A stretch of DNA of 64,000 nt. Source: an uncultured Lactobacillus sp. Lineage in GTDB: Bacteria; Bacillota; Bacilli; Lactobacillales; Lactobacillaceae. The stretch lies in contig CAJUNC010000014.1 in NCBI GenBank assembly GCA_910587695.1, forward strand, positions 1-64,000. Reading direction: 5' to 3'. Position 1 is the first letter of the stretch; each line of letters begins with the position of its first letter. Both the position numbers and the translations under genes were made by a program. Shown here piece after piece: positions 24,400-32,561 of this stretch. The notes beneath the pieces were generated by a model, which ran no database searches, was not told where the DNA came from, and saw only the letters and a list, made by a program, of their open reading frames with translations.

Positions 24400-25959
24400 T
24401 TAAAACTTTGGACGTTCAAAAAGTGGCTTGTATGCTTGAGGATCAATTACTAATGTACGATCTTCAAACGGTGCTCCGTATTTGGCAAGAAGTTCTTTAT
24501 CTTTTTCATTCCAGTGTTTGCCTGGTGCTAAGTCCTTGCGACTATAACGCCATCCTTTGGCCTCTAATATCGGGCGGGCTCGTCTGGTAAAGGTGGCTTG
24601 TTTCATCGTCTGCGGGTTATTTTCATATTTCATAGCTACCAAGAAGAACTTAAATAAAAATGATACTGGTACACGATCACTAATGGTCTCATCTAAGTAA
24701 TTTTCAATGAAATAGGCCACCGGGTCATTATCAAGTTTGATATTATAAATAGCTTCTTGACTCTCTTTGGTATCTTCCAAGATGTCAAAGTCTAGTTCTA
24801 AGGCTTGTTTTAAGCACCATTCAAGCAATCGTTTATCTTTGATGTACTCTTGTTTGATCTTTCTTCCGGCTGGTGTATCTGGATACTGCTTATTGAATTT
24901 GATAACTCTGATACGTCTTAGCAATGCGTTAGACTTATCACCGAAGCGGGGCGTATCGTTCATAGATTGCACACAAAAAACTTTTAAAGTGGTGGAAAAA
25001 GGTGGCGTACCTTTCGGATTGATGATGATAGTCTCGCCAGTCAGCACACTTTTAAAGTTCTGGCTCTTTTCGTTGTAAGAGTCCGGGTGATTATCATCGC
25101 CGATCACCAAAGTAGAACCATACGCTTGAGCCAACTTAAAATCATTCTCGAAGTCATCAAGCTTCAATGATGAGTAATTGCCTTCACCTACGAGATTTTG
25201 CAACAAGCGTTCAAACGTGCTTTTTCCTGTGCGTCCATCCCCGCCATCGATAAGAAATGCAGCAGCTTCAGCGGTATAATTCGGGTTCACGGTGCAGGCT
25301 ATCACTTGCCACAATAAGCGCTCTTTGCTGTCGTCACCTTGAGCAATCTCTTTTAACCAATTCGATAAGCTCCAATCGTTAAAAGTAGGCTCTGTGGCTT
25401 GTTGGTTGTAGTTAGTATGGATCTTCGAAGTAAAAACATAACTCGGGCTAAAAGGTTTAAGCTGTTTGGTGATCTTATCAAATATGCCATTACCTACCAC
25501 GATCAAATATTTATCATCGGTGGGATGCTTTGGCTTAGCGTCTACGAGTAGATAGTTAAATACTTCCTTGGCTTGTCTGATCGTCAAAGTTCTTTCAACG
25601 CTGTAGATTAGCTCCTTAATAAGACGCTCGCTTTTTTTGTAGATCCCGTCGCCTGGATCGTAAAAGACGAGTGGGGCTTTTTCTAGGTCCTGTTCGTTTT
25701 TTCCGATGATCGCAAAAAGTACTGTACGTTTTAAAATGTCAGCTACCGCCCGAGGTGTGACCGGTTTTACTTTAAGCTCCCCAGTCTTTTCGTTAAAGTC
25801 TGAGTGTTCATCCCGCCAGATCTCGCCTTCATCTCTAAGCCGTTCCTTTAATTCCGTGATACTTTTTGCGTGTGGCTTTGGTTTGGCTCGTTGTTCGTTT
25901 ACCTTTTCGATCAAGTCGTTAACTTCATTATCTGAGCTGATCTGCTTTTTATCTGTCAT
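24400..25959 (-). CDS. Phage/plasmid primase-helicase, SF3 (D5/P4 type)
   Basis: 519 residues from ATG 25959 (AGAGAGG upstream). SF3 helicase with Walker A DGGDGRTGKSTFERLL, Walker B region STLVIGDDNHPD, and motif C-like CVQSMNDTPRF followed by NALLRRIRVIKFNK. The N-terminal 200 residues correspond to the D5_N-like segment. It would unwind the satellite origin. It overlaps the primase-polymerase gene by 11 bases, so the two are coupled, as in many islands where primase and helicase are separate chains. Confidence 0.88.
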   Translation of the reverse strand: MTDKKQISSDNEVNDLIEKVNEQRAKPKPHAKSITELKERLRDEGEIWRDEHSDFNEKTGELKVKPVTPRAVADILKRTVLFAIIGKNEQDLEKAPLVFYDPGDGIYKKSERLIKELIYSVERTLTIRQAKEVFNYLLVDAKPKHPTDDKYLIVVGNGIFDKITKQLKPFSPSYVFTSKIHTNYNQQATEPTFNDWSLSNWLKEIAQGDDSKERLLWQVIACTVNPNYTAEAAAFLIDGGDGRTGKSTFERLLQNLVGEGNYSSLKLDDFENDFKLAQAYGSTLVIGDDNHPDSYNEKSQNFKSVLTGETIIINPKGTPPFSTTLKVFCVQSMNDTPRFGDKSNALLRRIRVIKFNKQYPDTPAGRKIKQEYIKDKRLLEWCLKQALELDFDILEDTKESQEAIYNIKLDNDPVAYFIENYLDETISDRVPVSFLFKFFLVAMKYENNPQTMKQATFTRRARPILEAKGWRYSRKDLAPGKHWNEKDKELLAKYGAPFEDRTLVIDPQAYKPLFERPKF

Positions 25960-26743
25960 ATTTTTGTACCTCTCTTTTGAATATGCTTTTAAAAATCGTG
26001 TTAACTTCGCTATCTGGTAGCGGTGGGGTGATATAATCACGGTTGATCTGTTGTGCGATCGTGTAAACTGTTTTAGGATCTGCACCGGTCCGAACTAGCC
26101 ACCCGATTTGGCGAGTCAGCCAATTATTACGATCCCCGGCGTTTGTCCCGGTGACTATTTCATCTAACTTTTTGCCAGTCCATTTTTTAGACGTGATCGG
26201 CTTGCTGTTTGTTTGATCTTTATACACTGGTTTGCGTTCTTGCATTGCTTGGATCAACCATAAAGGCGCCGGTCTTATCTTCGTGTAATTATATTGATCT
26301 GTGATACTCCTGTAAGCATCGCCATTGATCGAACTAGGGGCTATTACTGTAAAATCTGCCAATAGATCAACGTTAGGGATGAAATTTGTAATTCGTTTGA
26401 CTGGAACCGTACCAGTGTAAAAGAAGTGCAAGCCACCGCTTGGGGTCTGTTCAATATAAGTTTCAGCTGGTAGATCGTAACCATATTCCGCCAATTTCAA
26501 GATTGTATCTCTAATGCTAGCGCCTGCGTGATTGTCGATGTCTACCACGATCAACCAAGACCAAGCAAGATCAAGACCAACGTTGATATTTCCGTGAACG
26601 TCAAACCAGTTTGAAATTTCCTGCTCATCATTGGAAGCTGTCAGATAGCTTTGGCCCTTAAGTGGTTGCTTCGTATTTGGTACTAGTGGGTAAACTCTGT
26701 AACCACGTTTGGCAAGCTCTAAGGTATATTGTTTAGGTGTCAT
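25949..26743 (-). CDS. Bifunctional primase-polymerase (AEP superfamily)
   Basis: 264 residues. N-terminal Prim-Pol domain: LAKRGYRVYPLVPNTKQP, the DxD metal motif in IVVDIDNHAG, and the SGGLHFFY motif. The C-terminal helical tail DSEVNTIFKSIFKRE is typical of PriCT-1. Synthesises primers for satellite replication. GAAAGGAT precedes the ATG. Confidence 0.88.
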   Translation of the reverse strand: MTPKQYTLELAKRGYRVYPLVPNTKQPLKGQSYLTASNDEQEISNWFDVHGNINVGLDLAWSWLIVVDIDNHAGASIRDTILKLAEYGYDLPAETYIEQTPSGGLHFFYTGTVPVKRITNFIPNVDLLADFTVIAPSSINGDAYRSITDQYNYTKIRPAPLWLIQAMQERKPVYKDQTNSKPITSKKWTGKKLDEIVTGTNAGDRNNWLTRQIGWLVRTGADPKTVYTIAQQINRDYITPPLPDSEVNTIFKSIFKREVQKYDR

Positions 26744-26750
26744 AAATTGT

Positions 26751-27104
26751 TTATCCTTTCGGTTTTAACTTGGGTGAGACTTCCAACGCTTTTAGTTGAT
26801 CGTATAACTCTGGATCAAAGTGCTTTATCCCAGTTCCGTAGTATTTTAAGACTGCTTCAAGGCCTTTGATAGGCAACTTATTTTGTGCTAGCCTGAACTT
26901 TGATGCTTTGATGATTTTTTGTGTGACAATCAGACCGCAAAGCTTTTTGTATAGTTTTGGATCTTCATTTTTTAACTGATCTCCATAGGTCAAAAGTGTT
27001 TCTTGAGCTTCTTTGAATGAAAGCTTATTCGTTTGGATCAGATGAGATAAGTTAACTTTAAAGTTTCGGTTTTGCTTTTTGATCATTTTTTCTGTAGTAT
27101 TCAT
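26751..27104 (-). CDS. Satellite protein of unknown function (117 aa)
   Basis: ATG 27104 has GAAAGGATAACAG upstream and gives MNTTEKMIKKQNRNFKVNL. An in-frame ATG at 27164 also has a good site (GAAAGGAATTAG). The upstream stretch contains repeated snippets (ATGAGAAAGG twice, TTACACGAAAA twice), so the longer forms are doubtful. The protein is helical and basic, with KNEDPKLYKKL-like and HFDPELYDQLKALE segments that look like two copies of one short repeat. Function unknown. Confidence 0.65.
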   Translation of the reverse strand: MNTTEKMIKKQNRNFKVNLSHLIQTNKLSFKEAQETLLTYGDQLKNEDPKLYKKLCGLIVTQKIIKASKFRLAQNKLPIKGLEAVLKYYGTGIKHFDPELYDQLKALEVSPKLKPKG

Positions 27105-27290
27105 GATACTGTTATCCTTTCTCATTGCTTTAACTTGATTTTCGATACTGTTTTCGTGTAACATGTAACTAATTCCTTTCGTGTTATGCTTTTCGTGTAA
27201 CGTGAAATTTCCCTTTCTCATGCTAGATCTGCGGTAATTTCTAGTCATGATGTAATGCTTGTGCCTGCTGGTGTGGTGTCCAGTGGGCTT

Positions 27291-27473
27291 TTATTTTGCT
27301 CTTGATCGTAACCACTCGATCACAAAAGGGGTCACTAGTCCAGCTACTCCAAAGATCAGCGTAAATACTCCGATCGATAATAAATACATAGCCATAGCAT
27401 ATTTAACGCCGTCCTTGTCTGATCGTTCTTCTTCAAACAACCAGCAGGCGTCTTTTTTGATTTGTTCTAACAT
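27291..27473 (-). CDS. Small membrane protein (60 aa)
   Basis: A charged N-terminus (MLEQIKKDACWLFEEERSD) is followed by a long hydrophobic helix (AMYLLSIGVFTLIFGVAGL) and a short basic end (EWLRSRAK). Its start overlaps the stop of the upstream gene (TAATG), showing coupling. Function unknown. Confidence 0.65.
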   Translation of the reverse strand: MLEQIKKDACWLFEEERSDKDGVKYAMAMYLLSIGVFTLIFGVAGLVTPFVIEWLRSRAK

Positions 27474-27856
27474 TATGCGTACACTCCTTTTATCATTTGA
27501 TTTTTTACCTTGATAACGTCATCGATATTCAAGATGTGCCAGTCTGTTACGGTATACTCACAAAAGCCCGTACTTTTAACGATAGGGGCGATGTATCCAA
27601 GTCGCTTTAATCGCTCCAGATCTTTGACCACTTCATCAGTCAAGCCACCTAGGATATAAACAAGGTGAGTTCCGTTGGCCACTACTCCCGTACTACTTGC
27701 CTGCATACATAACAAGCCATAAAGCTGTTTTTGTTCAAGTGTCAGCTTGCTAACGTTCATTATCCTAGTAGGGATGTAAATGCCGTCCTCTTCTGTGATA
27801 ACTTTTTCCAAGCAAGTATTTAATCTCAATCGCTCTTTCTTGGTAAATTCCTTCAT
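27473..27856 (-). CDS. Winged-helix-like satellite protein (127 aa)
   Basis: The middle region IPTRIMNVSKLTLEQKQLYG followed by a small HTH-like block and LERLKRLGYIAPI resembles the winged-helix N-terminus of phage replisome organisers, but no downstream initiator domain is present. It might be a replication-associated DNA-binding protein. Low certainty on function, good certainty that it is a gene. Confidence 0.65.
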   Translation of the reverse strand: MKEFTKKERLRLNTCLEKVITEEDGIYIPTRIMNVSKLTLEQKQLYGLLCMQASSTGVVANGTHLVYILGGLTDEVVKDLERLKRLGYIAPIVKSTGFCEYTVTDWHILNIDDVIKVKNQMIKGVYA

Positions 27857-28005
27857 GTCGTCCAGTCCTTTCTTAAGTCTTCCAAAAGCTCGTTTAATGC
27901 TTCTTCTTCAACCTGTAACATTTGCGTGTATTCTTCTTCGCTTATGTCTATCAAGTCTGTTTCTGTGATCTCGATAGGCTCGAATATAATTTCGTCATCA
28001 TTCAT
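27853..28005 (-). CDS. Small acidic protein (50 aa)
   Basis: ATG 28005 with CAGGAG upstream gives MNDDEIIFEPIEITETDLID and a Glu-rich remainder ending LLEDLRKDWTT. The frame is open 40 codons further up but would then overlap the previous gene and translate the GGGCTAGGTGG repeat. A strongly acidic small protein could be a DNA mimic or inhibitor; this is speculative. It overlaps the next gene by 4 bases. Confidence 0.55.
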   Translation of the reverse strand: MNDDEIIFEPIEITETDLIDISEEEYTQMLQVEEEALNELLEDLRKDWTT

Positions 28006-28094
28006 CTGTATGATCTCCTGTGATCCATAAAGCTGGCCTTTAAACCACCTAGCCCAGTGCTTATTTATCGTTAAAGCTCTATGGATCATGTGCA

Positions 28095-28379
28095 TTATTC
28101 TGTTGTCTCGTGTTCTGCTAACCAATCGATAAGCGTTTGCCGTTTGATGAGTGTATTCATCCCGTCGATCTTAACGACTGGCAAACCTTTCTTTATCCAT
28201 TTATCAACTGGTGTTACTGACTTAAGCCCCATGAACCTAGCCACTTCGCTTTTAGTCATATATGGAGCGCTGGGAGCATTTGAGGCGACTTTTAGCATCG
28301 TTACCAGTTGGCCAACGCTTTTAAACTCTTCCGTCAGTTGCATGTCTTCGGTGTCTAGTGTGATTGTTACTTTAGCCAT
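28095..28379 (-). CDS. Excisionase-like helix-turn-helix protein (94 aa)
   Basis: The C-terminal half is a MerR/excisionase-style wHTH: TKSEVARFMGLKSVTPVDKW, then IKKGLPVVKIDGMNTLIKRQ, DWLAEHE. The N-terminal half is a beta-rich extension. GAAGGAGATC precedes the ATG. By type and position it may be the directionality factor for element excision or an early regulator. Confidence 0.7.
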   Translation of the reverse strand: MAKVTITLDTEDMQLTEEFKSVGQLVTMLKVASNAPSAPYMTKSEVARFMGLKSVTPVDKWIKKGLPVVKIDGMNTLIKRQTLIDWLAEHETTE

Positions 28380-28526
28380 TGTCTTGATCTCCTTCGCTTA
28401 TTTTGGTAAGTGGTCCACGTTGGGGGACTTCTTGGCTGTCTTGATAGTTTCATGGTGCTAGCCCCTATTTGTATTAGGTTTACGGATTTCAAATTCTAAA
28501 AGCCTGTATTTTAAATACAACCTTGC

Positions 28527-29198
28527 TTATTTGCTGTATCTGCTATAAATTGCATCGCTGACACTAATATCAAGCCTGTATTTGTCGTTTAATGTCATCA
28601 GCTTGGCCACTTCCTGTGCGATCTCGTCACGTTCTGCCACTTGTTGGGGTGTCATGTCGTCTTTTTTGATCGCTTTGGGATAACCATATTTCATAGCGAT
28701 AGCCTTGTTAGCGATCTGACTAGCCTTGATATAGTGCTTTGGTGCTGGTTTTTCCACGCCGGTCTTAATGATGTCCATGGCTTCACGTTGCTTCTGTTTG
28801 TCCAGCATTCTAAAAGCTTCGTATGCTTCTAGCCCGACGCTTTGGCGTAACTCTTTGACCGTGGTATATAGCCAGTCTTTGAATTCTTGTGCTTGTGGCT
28901 TTTTGCTACCTGTAACAGCTTCATAGATACCTAGCTCGGTCAATGTGATGTACTCCCGTGTATCTGACCGACCGCCGTTTTGGCGGTTGGTTGATGATGT
29001 CTGACCGACGTTTTGTAGGTCGGGTAGTTTTACTTTGGTACTAGATACATATTTCTTACTGATACGCTTAACCATCTTATTTGCGTCTGAGTAGTCTAAT
29101 GCGTTTGCTACGTCCATAGCGATAGCGTGCCACTCATCTTTTACAGACACGAAACGGATCGCAAACCCGTTCCAGTTCTCTAGCTTTGTCTTTTCCAT
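28527..29198 (-). CDS. BRO-N domain phage antirepressor
   Basis: 223 residues. The N-terminal BRO-N fold is recognisable: FAIRFVSVKDEWHAIAMDVANAL, then YITLTELGIYEAVTGSKKPQ and EFKDWLYTTVKELRQ. The C-terminal half is a separate helical domain. Antirepressors of this kind relieve lysogenic repression by binding repressors. Two dyads lie inside the coding sequence near 28971-29021. It follows the Cro-like gene in the early leftward operon. Confidence 0.82.
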   Translation of the reverse strand: MEKTKLENWNGFAIRFVSVKDEWHAIAMDVANALDYSDANKMVKRISKKYVSSTKVKLPDLQNVGQTSSTNRQNGGRSDTREYITLTELGIYEAVTGSKKPQAQEFKDWLYTTVKELRQSVGLEAYEAFRMLDKQKQREAMDIIKTGVEKPAPKHYIKASQIANKAIAMKYGYPKAIKKDDMTPQQVAERDEIAQEVAKLMTLNDKYRLDISVSDAIYSRYSK

Positions 29199-29213
29199 GA
29201 TCCTAGCTCCTTT

Positions 29214-29420
29214 CTATTTGGTAGGTGTCTCATAGATAAAAAAATCACCGGGTGAAATTTCCAAAGCATCACAAATCTTTTTTAATGTATCGAACTTGAT
29301 ACCTGTTGACTCGTCATAATAAATAGCAGTCAATGTAGATCTTGCAATCCCTGTTTTGCGTGATAGCTCTGAGATATTTTCTTTCCGACTTCCTAGAATG
29401 GTTGAAAGTTTATTCTTCAT
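29214..29420 (-). CDS. Cro-like HTH regulator (68 aa)
   Basis: Compact XRE/HTH_26-type domain: LSTILGSRKENISELSRKTG, IARSTLTAIY, LKKICDALEISPGDFF. First gene of the leftward satellite operon, divergent from the C1-type regulator. The position corresponds to the Str regulator of staphylococcal islands, by analogy only. Confidence 0.82.
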   Translation of the reverse strand: MKNKLSTILGSRKENISELSRKTGIARSTLTAIYYDESTGIKFDTLKKICDALEISPGDFFIYETPTK

Positions 29421-29582
29421 TATTTATCAACTCTTTTCGTTAAGTTTTCAAATTGTAGTTAATACACTTCAATTTGATGTCTTAATAATAAAATACATTA
29501 TTCGTTAATGCAACAAAAAATATTATTTAATTTACAAATTGCAGTGCATGAGCTACAATATGGACTAAGGAGAGTGATTGAA
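29421..29582. promoter_or_regulatory. Divergent control region of the satellite
   Basis: A clear rightward promoter is TTTACA (29531-29536), a 17-base spacer, TACAAT (29554-29559). CAAATTG occurs inside it (29535) and again near 29451, with the inverted form CAATTTG near 29470; TTCGTTAA occurs twice. These are candidate operator half-sites. The leftward promoter was not resolved. Confidence 0.55.
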
Positions 29583-30203
29583 ATGATAAGATATAACTTG
29601 AATCAATTACTAGCAGAGAGAAATTTAAAAGCTAATAAGGTGTATGTAGATACTGGTATTTCACGCTCTACGTTATCTAAAGTGATAAATAATCAAAGTA
29701 ATATGATCCAACTTGAGACCATAGATAAACTATGTCAATATTTAAATGTCACGCCGGGGGAGTTTTTATCATACATTCCAGTAGATGTTAAAGTTACAAC
29801 GGTTGTTAATGACTTGCATCTTATGGATGATGGGGGGACTAATATCGGTCCGGATCATTACAAGTTAGATTTAGATATTTTTATAAAGTTTAAATATATC
29901 GACAAGCAAGCTTCAAAAGATTTTGAATATCATATAAGCAATATTTTTAATTATGAAAATAATATGTTTTCTAAAATAAATATAGATGTTGATTATGAAA
30001 ATGATGGATACACTAAGAAAGAGACGTTTGGTGTAGAAATTAATTTTGATGAACATTTAAAAAATGAAATCTTGGAAGCGACTAACGGTGATTATGCTTT
30101 TTCAGTTGATATTAAAAATCTGATAATCAATTCAATAACGAATGAAATCGCTAAAACGGGATATAATTTAGCTGTTTGGGTATGTAATTATTTTGCATTT
30201 TAA
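29583..30203 (+). CDS. C1-type master repressor of the satellite (Stl-like by position)
   Basis: 206 residues from ATG 29583 with AAGGAGAG upstream. N-terminal XRE HTH (YNLNQLLAERNLKANKVYVD, ISRSTLSKVINNQ, CQYLNVTPGEFLSYIP). The C-terminal 130 residues are unlike LexA-type peptidase domains (no Ser-Lys pair seen), so induction is unlikely to be by RecA-driven autocleavage. As in staphylococcal islands, the repressor is co-oriented with int, and derepression by a helper protein is plausible. Confidence 0.75.
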   Translation: MIRYNLNQLLAERNLKANKVYVDTGISRSTLSKVINNQSNMIQLETIDKLCQYLNVTPGEFLSYIPVDVKVTTVVNDLHLMDDGGTNIGPDHYKLDLDIFIKFKYIDKQASKDFEYHISNIFNYENNMFSKINIDVDYENDGYTKKETFGVEINFDEHLKNEILEATNGDYAFSVDIKNLIINSITNEIAKTGYNLAVWVCNYFAF

Positions 30204-30262
30204 TAACCCAAGTCAATGACAATATCCACAACCAAAGCAAACATTGACACTACGCCTAAAAA

Positions 30263-30390
30263 TGTTGGGTTTTGTTGGGTAGTAGCCATTTTGGCGTCAA
30301 TATAGGCTTTTAGTTCAGGTTTTCTCAGGTTTTCGCCACTTATGTCGAAAGTAGTATTTTGTAGTACTTCGGTTGTGGTTGGTAGTTAAA
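30263..30390 (+). repeat. Second group of paired 10-bp repeats
   Basis: Pairs at 30263-30282 (TGTTGGGTTT/TGTTGGGTAG), 30314-30333 (TTCAGGTTTT/CTCAGGTTTT) and 30351-30370 (GTAGTATTTT/GTAGTACTTC), all with a 10-bp period. A 23-bp stretch at 30290-30312 matches 21117-21139 with one mismatch, tying this group to the main array. The gap 30204-30568 otherwise holds a GGGATG hairpin (30430-30458) and the doubtful 44-aa ORF. Confidence 0.6.
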
Positions 30391-30520
30391 ATTCCACCAT
30401 TTTTACAGCATGAGCGATCTGAGCCAGTGCATCCCTGAGCATTCCACTTCTAGGGATGTCATAGATCCAATACATATACAACCGAATAGATACCAGTGAT
30501 AAAGCCGTCCTATCGTGCAT
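30386..30520 (-). CDS. Doubtful 44-aa ORF antisense to the int leader
   Basis: ATG 30520 is preceded by AGGTGGCTTAAAGTA, part of a leader repeated elsewhere in the element. The product (MHDRTALSLV ... AVKMVEF) matches nothing I know, and the coding sequence runs through a GGGATG hairpin. Listed because the repeated leader may drive expression. Confidence 0.2.
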   Translation of the reverse strand: MHDRTALSLVSIRLYMYWIYDIPRSGMLRDALAQIAHAVKMVEF

Positions 30521-30568
30521 TACTTTAAGCCACCTAGCCCGTGCAATAAAGATAAAGGACTGATAAAC

Positions 30569-31711
30569 ATGGCTAAAATTACAGAGTATCAAACGAGCAA
30601 AGGAAAGTTTTACCGCTTCCGTGTATATGCTGGGATCGATGAGATGACTGGCAAAAAGAAATATATCAAGCGTGCAGGTTTCAAGACTAAGGCAGAGGCT
30701 AAAAAAGAGTTACACAAGTTAGAATATGAGTTAGATATTGGCAAGACTCAGATAAAAGCGACCGAGTCAATAACGTATAAAGAGGCTTATAAGCTATGGT
30801 TTGAACAACATAGCCTTTCAGTCAAAGAGTCGACTATCTACAATATCAAGAACAAGTTCAAACTGCAGATCTTACCACTCATAGGATCATATAAGGTCGA
30901 TAAGCTAACACTTGCGATCTGTCAGCATGCTGTAAATAAGTGGTATCAGCAACATGAGACGTCTTATAAATATATTTTGGCGTACGCTTCGACGGTGGTC
31001 GATTATGCTAAACGTCTAGGACTAGCGTATAATAACCCTTTTAAGGATGTCACCCGTCCAAAGGTGAGAGCTAAGCATAAGCCACGCAACTATTTAGAAC
31101 CCGACGAGCTAAAAAGATTTTTAGCGATCGCAAAAGAAAAAGACTTGATGCAGTACACTTTGTTTAGATTGCTAGCATATACAGGCATTAGACGTGGTGA
31201 GATCTTAGCCTTGACTTGGGATGATGTCGATTTTAAGAGTGGGACCGTGAGCATTAGTAAAACAATGACCCGGGGCGCTAAAAGTGTTGTCATCTTAGAT
31301 CCTAAAACGATCAATAGCGATCGTGTTCTTGATCTGGATACTGAGACGCTAAAAGTTTTAAAGCGTTGGCAGATAGCACAAGCAAGTTACTTGTTAGCTG
31401 TGGGGATCAACGCTTATAACACGGAACGCTATATTTTTACTAGATCAGACAACAAGAACCCGTTAGCTTTGAGTGTCCCGGGGTACTGGTTACGTAATTT
31501 GTTAGCAAAAGATCCAACGTTACCAAGGATCACAGTACACGGCTTTAGACACACGCACGCTACTTTGTTGCTGTCTGCTGGTGCAAGCCCTAAGGAAGTG
31601 CAATATAGGCTAGGTCATGCTAAGATAACGACAACGCTTGATATCTATGTACACTTAACTAAGCAAGATCAAAAAGAAACGATCAAAAAACTGGTGCATT
31701 ATTTAGGATAA
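30569..31711 (+). CDS. int: Tyrosine site-specific integrase of the satellite
   Basis: 380 residues from ATG 30569 (AAAGGA upstream). The N-terminal arm-binding domain (TEYQTSKGKFYRFRVYAGID) is followed by a SAM-like core-binding domain and the catalytic domain with Arg in TGIRRGEILALTWDD, HGFRHTHATLLLS, RLGHAKITTTLDIYVH (nucleophile Tyr). Resembles Tn916/phage integrases of Firmicutes. It ends 78 bp from attR, the usual placement. It would recombine at the 19-bp core. Confidence 0.93.
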   Translation: MAKITEYQTSKGKFYRFRVYAGIDEMTGKKKYIKRAGFKTKAEAKKELHKLEYELDIGKTQIKATESITYKEAYKLWFEQHSLSVKESTIYNIKNKFKLQILPLIGSYKVDKLTLAICQHAVNKWYQQHETSYKYILAYASTVVDYAKRLGLAYNNPFKDVTRPKVRAKHKPRNYLEPDELKRFLAIAKEKDLMQYTLFRLLAYTGIRRGEILALTWDDVDFKSGTVSISKTMTRGAKSVVILDPKTINSDRVLDLDTETLKVLKRWQIAQASYLLAVGINAYNTERYIFTRSDNKNPLALSVPGYWLRNLLAKDPTLPRITVHGFRHTHATLLLSAGASPKEVQYRLGHAKITTTLDIYVHLTKQDQKETIKKLVHYLG

Positions 31712-31717
31712 AAAAGG

Positions 31718-31737
31718 GAGACCCTAAGAGAGACCCT
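31718..31737. promoter_or_regulatory. Right arm-type integrase sites
   Basis: GAGACCCT at 31718-31725 and 31730-31737, direct repeats with a 12-bp period, matching the octamer repeated at the left end. They lie just after the int stop and about 52-71 bp from the att core. Confidence 0.55.
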
Positions 31738-31788
31738 CTAAGCTTCAAGACTTCAAAAAAGCCGTTATATATAAGGTCTTGGGGGTCA

Positions 31789-31807
31789 CTGGTCTTTTTT
31801 GCTATAA
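31789..31807. other. attR core of the satellite element
   Basis: Second copy of the 19-bp core. The next base completes TGCTATAAT, the extended -10 of rnc, so the right junction falls inside the host promoter. Confidence 0.85.
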
Positions 31808-31808
31808 T
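31800..31808 (+). promoter_or_regulatory. Extended -10 promoter of rnc
   Basis: TGCTATAAT, with no recognisable -35 in the element-derived upstream DNA. It lies about 33 bases before the rnc start. The core repeat contributes all but the last base. Confidence 0.6.
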
Positions 31809-31841
31809 GAATAATGCATTAATAAAGTGAGGAGAATCATT

Positions 31842-32537
31842 TTGATAATTGGACTAACACAAATGCTAAAAGATGATTTTGGCATTGATTTTAAAAATAC
31901 CGCTTTACTTGACGAAGCTTTTACCCATGCTTCTTATGTAAACGAACATCCACGTGAAAAACTAAAATATTATGAAAGGATCGAATTTTTAGGTGATGCT
32001 GTGATGCAACTTTGCGTCTCAGAATACCTATTTAAACGCTATCCTACTTTACCAGAAGGAAAACTCTCACGTTTGCGTGCAGCTATGGTCTGTGAAGATA
32101 GTTTCAGCAAATTTGCTAAGGAATGTCATTTTGATGAATATATCCGCTTAGGTAAAGGTGAAGAAAAAGCCAACGCGCGTGATCGGGCTTCATTGCTTTG
32201 TGATATTTTTGAGGCTTTTATCGGGGCGTTATACCTTGATCAAGGTAAAGCAGTCGTTGTCAGTTTTATCAGTCGGGTCGTCTTTCCTAAGCTTGATCTA
32301 GGTTGGTTTGATCACTACTTAGATCATAAAACTGAACTCCAAGAATTATTGCAACAACACGGGGACTGCAAGATCACTTATGTTAAAGTTGCTGAAAATG
32401 GTCCTGATAATGAAAAAGAATATACCATGGCAGTTTATGCTGATGGGCAAAAAATCGGTGAAGGAAAAGGAATGTCAAAGAAAGCGGCTGAACAACAAGC
32501 GGCTTTCCAGGCATTAAAAGCACTCCAAAAAAAATAG
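31842..32537 (+). CDS. rnc: Ribonuclease III
   Basis: 231 residues from TTG 31842 with GAGGAG seven bases upstream; an in-frame GTG at 31827 overlaps the Shine-Dalgarno and is unlikely. RNase III signature ERIEFLGDAVMQL, catalytic DIFEAFIGALYLD, and C-terminal dsRBD (DHKTELQELLQQHG, then KKAAEQQAAFQALK). Processes rRNA and double-stranded RNA. Heads the rnc-smc-ftsY operon. Confidence 0.96.
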   Translation: MIIGLTQMLKDDFGIDFKNTALLDEAFTHASYVNEHPREKLKYYERIEFLGDAVMQLCVSEYLFKRYPTLPEGKLSRLRAAMVCEDSFSKFAKECHFDEYIRLGKGEEKANARDRASLLCDIFEAFIGALYLDQGKAVVVSFISRVVFPKLDLGWFDHYLDHKTELQELLQQHGDCKITYVKVAENGPDNEKEYTMAVYADGQKIGEGKGMSKKAAEQQAAFQALKALQKK

Positions 32538-32561
32538 TTTATTGAAGGGAAGAATTTCAGC

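Larger units (their letters stand above)
18093..31807. mobile_element. PICI-like phage satellite integrated between acpP and rnc
   Basis: The 13.7-kb element is bounded by a 19-bp direct repeat. It has an integrase at the right end cotranscribed in direction with a C1-type regulator, a divergent Cro-like regulator, a BRO antirepressor, an excisionase-like HTH protein, small unknown genes, a primase-polymerase and an SF3 helicase, all reading left. This order (int, master regulator, divergent early genes, primase-replicase, origin region, accessory genes) is the standard layout of Gram-positive phage-inducible chromosomal islands. No terminase, capsid, portal, tail, holin or lysin gene is present, so it cannot be a self-sufficient phage. 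It could also be a decayed prophage, but the replication and control genes look intact. Confidence 0.8.

Noticed and set aside
24354..24590. Plus-strand frames antisense to the SF3 helicase gene (also 24767-25078 and 25706-26020)
   Set aside because: Opposite-strand shadows of a well-supported gene, without ribosome sites.
29583..30203. LexA-type autocleavable repressor
   Set aside because: No Ala-Gly cleavage site or Ser-Lys peptidase pair is visible in the C-terminal part.
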